Assembly: GCA_003439945.1 (NCBI GenBank)
Contig: QVRM01002270.1
Coordinates: forward strand, 62,001 to 126,000
DNA: 64,000 nt
Direction of reading: 5' to 3'
Source of the DNA: Dermanyssus gallinae
Lineage: Eukaryota > Arthropoda > Arachnida > Mesostigmata > Dermanyssidae
Of this stretch, positions 55,605-64,000 are shown in pieces. Below the pieces are notes generated by a model that was given only the letters and a program-made list of their open reading frames with translations, ran no database searches and was not told the origin of the DNA. Position numbers and translations under genes: made by a program. How positions within the stretch are numbered: the first letter of the stretch is position 1; every line of letters starts with the position of its first letter.

Positions 55605-58600
55605 GATATGCATAATCACATGCCAGAAGTTCGGACATAAGACATCCGCTTGCATAAAGAAAGAGGATCCTACGTGCAAGAAATGTGCACGTCCCGGCCA
55701 CCAAATAAGGAAATGTCGAGAAAAAGCTCGGTGTGCCAACAGTGGTGGCGCTCACTCGGCTACCGATGGCCGACGCGAGGTGTATATGGAGGCGGAGAGA
55801 CAGAAACTTTACACAATGGTTTCTAACCGTTTTTTGAATCTAACAGTCGATTTTCCCAGCTTCGAGCAAACGTCGAGCACGAACTCAACCACCACGAGCA
55901 GGGATGGGCAGAAATCATACGCCGACGCAGCGAGGCCCGCCGGCCCACAACCGGTACTAGAGTACAAGAGTGGTAAAACATTGTACCACCTTCCGCCGCC
56001 TATTCCACAGAAGAAAACAGCGACAAAATCAACAACAGCCGTTGCCTTCTCAGGTATTTTTTTTACGGTTTCAATCATGGGTGTCAATATCTTAAGGATA
56101 TGGAAAATTGTGAAAGGCCTTTTAAGTGCCTGGCTAGAAGAAAATCCTGTGGTTGCGAAAGTGCTCGATTTTTTAGAATCCGAGCCTGGAAAGACACTTT
56201 TGATATCAGACATGGAAGGTAAAGAGACACCAACGCCCACTATTTTAATAGAAAACCTGAGCACCAAAACACGACGAATTTACCATGAGCTCCCAACCTT
56301 CAGCTCATATAAACCCTGATCAACCCCAACTACGATCACAACAGTCATATACCGGCGAAATGTGCAGGTCACTCCTTTCAGCTTAAGACGGCCCTAACAG
56401 GCCACTGGATGCGAACCTCGATTCAATTACGCTAATCCGTTCCCTGGCCCGGGTGCATCAAAACATTAAACTAGTCAAAGCGATACCCAGAGGGTCAGAG
56501 AAATATGCTGCGCAGCATACGCTGAAGCACTTTCTAATTTCAACACAAGGAAAGACAATGCGTCTTGGGAGAAGCTTCTTAGTATGCCAATACACATGCT
56601 ACGCATCCCAGCATGTTGATCATGACCGATCATTATGCCAAATAATCAGAAACAACGTTACTGAGTCGCGATGGAAAACACTCGTAAGTCTTCTAGACGA
56701 GTGTAACCGTAACATTATACAGTACGATATACCACTCGATACAGATCACGACAGGGGAAAAATGGCAGAGCGCAAATTGGCTGAAGGCGATGTGTGTTCC
56801 GCCGCACGGATCTTGCTTTCGACCGACTCTTTTGCACCATCCAACGATCACTTGGAGCGGGAATTAAGAAGAAAGCACCCCTTTCCATTATCAGATGCAA
56901 GCGAACACCTAGGATGCCTCCAGGCATCATTAACATCAGGAAGACACATTATACATCATAAATTGGTTTCTAACGCCGTCCGATCTTTCGCCGTAGCATC
57001 TGGATCTTGATTAGATGGGCTGCGTTCCCGACATCTCCGGGAAATGCTAGACCACTTAATACTCTCATCCGGGAGAGTTCTAGAATAAGTCTGCTCTCTG
57101 GTAGCCTCGGCACTAAACGGCAGCCTGCCTTCTCTATGCCTGACAATCTTTTACGGGGCAAACCTTACGGCCCTAAAAAAAAGGACGGCTCAATCAGACC
57201 CATAGCACGATACGAAGGCTTGTGGTAAAGGTGGCTATCGCCATCAGTAAAACTTCTATAATGAAAGCTTCAGGGGCAAATAGGGGTCTCTATAAAAGGA
57301 GGCGCGGAGATAACCATTCACGCTGTACGAGCATGTATAGAAACAGACGGTCCTGTGCGGGCTCTAGTCAAGATTTTAGCAACGCCTCTAACACAATACG
57401 ACGCGACGTAGTATTAGAAGAAGTAAGTACTTCACGTACCGGAACTCCTGCCGCTAGTATGGCAAAGCTACAGGGATCCATCACTTCTTGCCTGGTGTGA
57501 CAAAGAACGACTTAAATCGATAAATGGAGTGCAACAAGAAGATCCACCTGGCCCCGCCCTGTTTAGCCTAGGAATCTCCAGCTTAGTGGCACAAATGAGA
57601 AGCTCGCTAAACATCTGGTACCTGGATGATGGTGCATAAGGAGGACCGGCAGAAGTGGTGGCCGCTGACATACTCAAGGGGTTGCAGTTTGCGAATGAAG
57701 GGGGGACAGTTCTCAATCTTTCCAAATGCGATGTAATAACGGTTGGGGCGGACACTAAAGAACGAGACGAGGCATACGAAACAATTGCTGCCATTTTACC
57801 AGGCTGCAAGCGAGTTAACCCGGTCGAGTTAGAGGTACTTGGGGCTTCACTCAGTCCACAAAGTATTTTCAAGACCTTAGGAGATAAACGCCGCGCTTTG
57901 CTACAGACGCGACCTCGTCTGTTGGATATGCACTCACAAGCGGCACTATGCCTTTGAAGATATAGTTCCCGAAATTCAACTACACACTACGCACTTCTCC
58001 GACAAGCCAATGTCCCGACGCCCTGCAATCGTATGACGACTCTACGAGGGACATATTGAGCGAAGTTCTCAACATTGACTTCACGGAAAGTACGTGGCAA
58101 AGAGCAAGTCTCCCCACAAGAGAAGGCGGGCTGGGTATTCAATCAGCAACAGAATTGGCCCCTATATGCTACGCAGCGTCATTGTTAGAATTCGACCAGC
58201 TGGCTGAGGCGCTAGTTGACCCAAGTGCTCACCACCGGTTGTAGATAGCTAAGCAGAAGGCAGAGTCACTAGTCAAACTGAGGAAAAACATACAACGCAG
58301 AGAGTGCTCGACAATTACAGATGCAAAGTCATAGCCCGTGAGATCATCGAAAGCCTTGAGTCTCCCACAGAGAAAGCGGTCTTCTTGGCCGCACGAGACA
58401 TCTTCAGCGGCGGATTTCTCAGGGCCCTCCCGTCACCGCAGCTCGGCACTATGCTGGACAACATCTCGTTCCGCATGGTGTCGACTCTAAGAATCGGCGG
58501 GCCGATATGCGAACCTCACATTTGTAACACCTGTGGAAAACCAGTAGAGAAGGATGTCCTCCATCCATTGAACTGCATCAAAAGCTAAGGTCGGGCCCCT

Positions 58601-59160
58601 AGGCACACCGAAATAAACGCAATAATTCAAAGAGCTCTCCGGAGAGCGGGAATACCTAGCATGCTGGAACCCAGACTAGGACTTCATGACAATAAAAAGC
58701 CCGACGGTGTGACCATTCCGCCGTAGAAAAAAGGCAAATGCCTGGCTTGGGATGCAAGAGTATTCTGCACGGCCGCACCGTCGTATTTATGCCACAGCGC
58801 GACGGAGGCGGGATGGGTTGCCGAACACGCATAAAAAGAAAAGCGACGTAAATACACAGAATTACAGCCTAGATACAATTTCGTGCCGATTGCAATGGAA
58901 ACAATGGGCACGGTCAGCTGAAGTACAAGGAAATTCATAAAAGACTTAGGTGATCAAATACGAGCAAACACCTGGAATATACGCGAAGACGAATTTCTGA
59001 GGCAACTGCTTTTACTGGCAGTTTGCAGAGGAAATGCCGCGTCGATATTGAGATAGATGAGATGTGCTGAGAATAGCTAGATGGTAACCATAAAACAACA
59101 AGGATACATATTCACACCTCACAACTGTATTGTCCAAATAATAATAATAATAAGAAGAAG
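55605..59160 (+). mobile_element. RLE-type retrotransposon family B, copy 3
   Basis: The ORF1 remnant with knuckles CARPGHQIRKC is open from 55603 to 56319 (238 codons). ORF2 appears to begin at the ATG at 56285 (MSSQPSAHINP), overlapping ORF1 by 35 bp in another frame. Its zinc-finger region is largely deleted near 56370. RT landmarks (RRDVVLEEVSTSRTG at 57400; WYLDDG at 57615) and the connector-RLE (58056-58588, CNTCGKPVEKDVLHPLNC) are present with stops between. The 3' end has (AAT)n and GAA repeats at 59138-59168. Non-functional. Confidence 0.83.
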
Positions 59161-59349
59161 AAGAAGAAATTCAAGGAGAACTAATATAATCTTACGCTCT
59201 ACTTCTCTGTGCAGGTAAGGTTGATACTTAGCTTGATGAGGAGGTAACGGTGATTTTGAGTTTGATTCACTTCATTAGTTTGGAAGTTGGGAAAGTAGAC
59301 TTCCACTGAGTTTTGTAGCTTGGGTTTCGACGTAGCACCTGTTATGTCC

Positions 59350-59820
<471 letters not shown>

Positions 59821-60904
59821 GCCTACCAAAATAGTGGCAAAACAAAAACGAGATCAGCGGTTACCGTCGGTTTCTTCGACTTCAATAATCATCATCGTCA
59901 AAAGCTAACTCCTGATTCTGAGAATGGCAACTATCACTTTTCCTGTTGACTTCCTTGTTTTCGTCGCAGGACCCTCTAACGTTCTAACAATTGTACCGAG
60001 ATGATCGGTTTTTAGAAGCTGGTCGAGTGTGACACACAGTTGTTCTCGGGCTCCATTCCCAGTGGTTGTTTGAAGCCTTTGGATTCAAAACTTTTTGAGA
60101 ATCCCGGGGTAGTGCAGGCAGCTTCCTATTCACGCGCTTTATTCCGCGTGATTGCGCGATTTTTATGAGCCTTCTCCGGACGGCAAATTTATTTTAATTC
60201 AATAATTCTTCATTGAGCTCGAATTTTCCATTATTACATAAATTCAAACAATTATAACTATTCAGGTAATTTTGCAGAAAAGGCTATCACCCGTGTCTAA
60301 TATACCAGGATCTATATACCGGAATCATATTACCGGTTCGATCCCTGTTGTTGTTAATCGTTTTTTAAGAGACCGACCAATGTACTATGGACGGCAAACA
60401 AAAAAAGAAAATTATTATATACATATACTCGTATATATAGTGGTAGTGTGCGATTTGAACGTGACGGTCGGGTTAAGCGGAGCACCAGGAAAATATTGTA
60501 AAATCCTAGTACGGAGCTTCCGTCTGCCAGTTCTTCTGTGTCAGCTCGGCGCGTCTTGGTCAGGTGCATCTTTGTCTAACTAACGTGCTTTTGGAAGTGA
60601 CTAATTTATGTGAAAAACATTACTCAACGTTCTTTCGACGGACCTTAGACAAGTTGCGTGAGAAACAACTGTTAAAGGCATTCACAGCTTATCACTACAA
60701 ACTTGTCTATACAAGTGGATGCGTGTGTTGCATTATTACGTTAGCTGGCAGATAGTTCTGTATTGTTCGAACAACTGACAGTGATCTGTCGTCTCCATCA
60801 CTCCAGTATCGTTAATATGTGCTGTTTTTGCCGTTGTCATCTCGGCCATCACCACTGTTGACATCAACTGGGGTTAGCCAATGACTAGACTTAGTGTTAT
60901 CGAC

Positions 60905-60998
60905 TTTACACAGAGGACGTAGCCGAGTAGGTAGCGCCACTGTGGTGCGGACGGGTGGTCCCGGGTTCAAAGCCAGAACCGGATTCTTTTCTTTTTTT
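60905..60998 (+). other. tRNA-derived pol III promoter unit (SINE-like)
   Basis: The A box TAGCCGAGTAGG (60920-60931) matches TRGCNNAGYNGG exactly. The B box GGTTCAAAGCC (60964-60974) matches GGTTCRANNCC exactly, 32 bp further on. A TTTTCTTTTTTT run (60987-60998) can act as terminator. The acceptor and T stems do not pair, so this is not a working tRNA gene. It is a SINE or part of the LINE leader. Confidence 0.6.
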
Positions 60999-61265
60999 GA
61001 AAAAGCATACAAACATACACATAATTATATATAAATATATTTTTCTTTCGAGATTCTTGCCGAGTGAGCATACAAACAGACACATATATATGCATATACA
61101 TGTACATAAAACCTATCTTCATATTATAATCTATAAAAAATATATATAATACAAAAACAAAAAAAGGGAAAGGTAAAACAGGAAAAAAAAGAACAAAACA
61201 AATTGACAACGGAAACAGGACAAAAGGAGAAAAATAAAATAAAAGCAAAAAGAGTTTAACAAACA

Positions 61266-63632
61266 ATGGATCCGTTCAAGGGGGCGAGTAAGCCCCCGCC
61301 TAAGTTGAGTCAAGCTGACAACAACCATTACTGGAGGAAAGACGGTCAAGCTCAAGCAGAGACAGCCAAGGACAGGACTGCCCTGCAGGCTATATTGGGC
61401 TCTCGAGCGCGCATAACGTCAGACCTGCATGTCTCCGAAGGGGAGGACAAAGAAGATGACGAGACCGATGCTGAAGTCGAAAAGGACCGTGAAACGACCA
61501 CCGACGTGAAAAAGAAAGACAATGACAGCGTATGCTGCGGAGATGTTTCTGGCAGCTACGCTTCAAGGACAAGTGCACAGAGAAAAAGGTCTGCCGCCGT
61601 AGCAACCTCCCCCGAAGATCCGAGTTCAAAAGAGAGCGGCACACGTCACACGTGTCACAAGACCAAGGCTGGAAGAAAAACCTGTAAGAACACAGAGCTT
61701 ACCGATTACGACGAGGAAGCACTTGCCGATCTCAAGGCAGTGGTTCAACATCTCAAAAGCTTAAAGGAAAAACACAAAACAACTCAAGTGGACATAAAAG
61801 CGGCCATCACCCGTTTAGACAAAGTGGTGTGGAAATTGACAATCAAACACAAGGCAGACTGGGAAGAACAAGTAGCAAGAATTAGTCAGATGGAGATAGA
61901 TAATAGAAGCCTAACAGAAAAGATACAAATCCCTCAAAAAATAGAGCAGGACGCATCCGCACGTCTGCAGGAGCTGGAACATCTAGAAGACAATTGGAAG
62001 GCCAAGGCAGAAACTCTAGCAAACGAATTAAAACTCCTGAAAGAGAAACACTCAAAATGGCCCTCCAGGAGACCCGTGTCAGACACCCCTAAAGCGGGCG
62101 AACCACGATGCAAAGACTGCCAGAAGAAGCTAAAACACGCCCTAGATAAGACAAAGAGCATTGAAGACCAGATTGCCGAAACTGAAACACTGGCAGACCT
62201 CATCGAACTTATCAAAGAAGAATGGCCGCAGCCTGTGTTCAAAAACACAAGTTTTTCCTTGGACAGCATAACGACTCAAAAGGACATCAGAGTAATGCTA
62301 GTCACCAAAGGATCAGAGAAAGACAAAGCAATGCTAAAGAAAATGGCCGAGCAATTTCCGCTAGCTGAAAGAACCTCCAGCCTGCGGGCTGACAGAGTTG
62401 CAGTTCTAAAAAACTGTGCACAGCTTGAAGTGGATCGTGCCGAAGCCAAAGATAATCCAGAAGACGAAGAACCCGCGGTTGGCCCTGCAACTTCGTCGAG
62501 CACATTGGTAATTGGAGTGGTTGACCCCAACGATACAGCAGAAAAGTTTTTAGACGCTCTCTCTAAAACACTAGAAAAGGGGCATAGTCTTCAAACTCAA
62601 AGCCCCTTGGCCCTGTACATCTCTCCAGAATGGGAAGGAGATACAATTAAAAACGCAATAGAAGCATGCTGCAGAAAAACGGGATGTAAGGCTAACATCA
62701 CAAAAGACGGCCTTCGCCGTGCGCAACGCGGCACTTTACCTCCACCAGAGATGCAGCACGAAACAATATAAATCCGCATAAAGGCGACTGAGGGATGCTC
62801 CTCACAAGACATGATTGAAAAACTATGCCCCTTTGTCCACAAGCCAGAGGCAGGGGTGAAAATACGAACAGTAACCACAGGTAAAGATGGCGATATTATT
62901 ATGAGAGTTGTGGAGGAAAAACCAGGAAGTGGTGCAACGTTTGCTGACGTGCTGCGGCAGGGAACAGGGGGAAAAATAGACACAGGACGATGTACTGGCC
63001 CTACCATGACTGCCGTTTTGCGGGGCATGGACCCGTTTCTAACATCAGATAAGATTGAAAAAGAGCTACGGGAAATACTTAGGATTCACGAAGCTTCCTA
63101 CGTAAGAACAGAAGCTCCCAGGCCAACCAAAAACCGAGCCGGCTGGCAGTGCCTCGTCACCTTACCAAAATACAGGGCATGCCAGCTCTTGAACAGGAAG
63201 AATTTAAGTGTCGGAGGCACCGGTTGCAGGGCCGAGGAGTGGATTACTCTCTCTACATGCTATAAGTGTCAGGAACTTGGACACACAGCCAAATAATGCA
63301 AAAACAAGAATGTCGTGACACAGAAATGCTTCAGATGCGGGATGGAAGGCAATTTTGCTAGTGACTGCAAAGAAGAAACCCTCAGCTGTTACATCTGCGG
63401 AGAGAAAGGGCACAAAGCTCGCACGACCGGATGCCCCCTATATCTCAACCTCCTGCGGACAAAACTGAAGGAACGGAGGGAAAAAAGGCAGGCCAACAAA
63501 CACAAGACAAAGATTACGGCCGAACACCTTGAGTCTGAAGAGATCGTGGCGCAACAACATTCCGAAGCAAACATCGCAAAAGGACCCTTCGATTGGAAGA
63601 TACAGGGACCTAGAGGTGCGGCAAAAGACTAA
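61266..63632 (+). pseudogene. LINE ORF1 (Gag-like, CCHC), two in-frame stops
   Basis: One reading frame of 789 codons from ATG 61266, broken only by TAA at 62769-62771 and TAA at 63294-63296. The N-terminal third is hydrophilic and charged. Residues about 150-290 are Lys/Glu/Leu-rich and look like a coiled coil. Residues about 520-640 form the conserved ORF1 core. Three knuckles follow: CYKCQELGHTAK with a stop just before the last Cys, CFRCGMEGNFASDC (His replaced by Asn), and CYICGEKGHKARTTGC. The tail is basic. ORF1 proteins bind the element RNA. Few lesions suggest a fairly young copy. Confidence 0.75.
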
Positions 63633-63660
63633 CCCAGAAGGAACCTCAAACACTTTTATA

Positions 63661-64000
63661 ATGCATAACAAAATAAGCATAATCCAAGTCAACTGTAACA
63701 GAAGCCGGGCGGCCCATGACATGGTCGGGGAAATAACGCAACGGAGAGGGACAGACGTAGTCGCTCTTAGCGAACCAAACAAAAAGCTAGCAAAAAGAGC
63801 TAAACACTGGGTGACTGACTCCGCATACGACACTGCACTTATGATCAATCATACCGTAAAAATACAAAACAAGGGTAGCGGACCAGGGTTTTGCTGTATC
63901 GACGTAAAAGACGTAGGGAGAATATATTCCTGCTATATAAGCCCCAACTGTCCACACCAGGAGTTCGAACAAATCCTGGACAATCTCATGACGTCACTTC
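63661..64000 (+). CDS. LINE ORF2 N-terminus: apurinic-like endonuclease (partial)
   Basis: ATG at 63661, 28 bp after the ORF1 stop and in a different frame, opens MHNKISIIQVNCNRSRAAHD, followed by VVALSEPNKK and GFCCIDVKDVGRIYSCYISP. It is uninterrupted for 113 codons to the window edge. The N and E residues of the first two endonuclease motifs (QVNCNRS, LSEPN) are present. The rest of EN and the reverse transcriptase would lie beyond 64000. Confidence 0.8.
   Translation, partial: MHNKISIIQVNCNRSRAAHDMVGEITQRRGTDVVALSEPNKKLAKRAKHWVTDSAYDTALMINHTVKIQNKGSGPGFCCIDVKDVGRIYSCYISPNCPHQEFEQILDNLMTSL

Larger units (their letters stand above)
60450..64000 (+). mobile_element. R1/Jockey-like APE LINE, 5' part (continues beyond window)
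   Basis: After unit 3 breaks off near 60.41-60.44 kb comes a leader, then a two-ORF non-LTR element: ORF1 with CCHC knuckles (61266-63632) and ORF2 opening with an apurinic-like endonuclease (63661 to the edge). Order, knuckles and the QVNCNRSRAAHD...LSEPNK endonuclease start fit the R1/LOA/Jockey group. The true 5' end is uncertain; 60450 is only the earliest possible limit. Confidence 0.75.

Overview
The window is animal nuclear DNA. The genes have GT-AG introns, secretory signal peptides and metazoan-type extracellular domains, and they sit among non-LTR retrotransposons, a mariner relic and many long (TA)n and (TAA/TTA)n microsatellites. The protein families and the TATA plus TCAGTC initiator promoters fit an arthropod, possibly a chelicerate. 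The species cannot be fixed from the sequence alone.

Region 1 (1-15 kb) has no convincing host gene. It holds a decayed minus-strand APE-type LINE (about 2.6-3.85 kb), two copies plus an extra 3' end of a retrotransposon with a restriction-like endonuclease (RLE; family C, 8.87-10.76 and 12.7-14.1 kb), a minus-strand scrap of a second RLE family, and several TA and TTA arrays.

Region 2 (15.0-22.6 kb) is a four-exon gene for a secreted, esterase-like protein of 1,409 residues. It has a very long Ser/Thr/Pro mucin-like N-terminal half, and the nucleophile serine is replaced (GQDAG). A family A RLE element follows at 24.66-26.4 kb, then an isolated signal-peptide exon at 27.37 kb.

Region 3 (31.67-40.06 kb) is a four-exon secreted chymotrypsin-fold serine protease of 308 residues, reconstructed from exon phases. 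Its second intron carries a family B RLE element and its third a 980-bp foldback element.

Region 4 (34.55-60.4 kb) is a tandem segmental duplication with a period of about 10.6 kb in roughly 2.5 copies. Each full unit holds: family B element, minus-strand TAA-tailed repeat, protease exons 3-4, C1q-domain gene, mariner fragment, and a family A 3' fragment. The outcome is two intact secreted C1q genes with matching core promoters, one complete protease gene, and a downstream orphan set of its last two exons. The third unit stops in a TA-rich tract near 60.41-60.44 kb.

Region 5 (60.45-64.0 kb) is an R1/Jockey-like APE LINE: a tRNA-like pol III promoter, ORF1 with CCHC knuckles and two in-frame stops, then the open start of ORF2 (endonuclease), cut by the window edge.

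The host genes all encode secreted proteins: an adhesion-type pseudo-esterase, a protease and C1q-domain proteins. A shared extracellular or immune role for the protease and C1q genes is possible, but it is only an inference from linkage and joint duplication.
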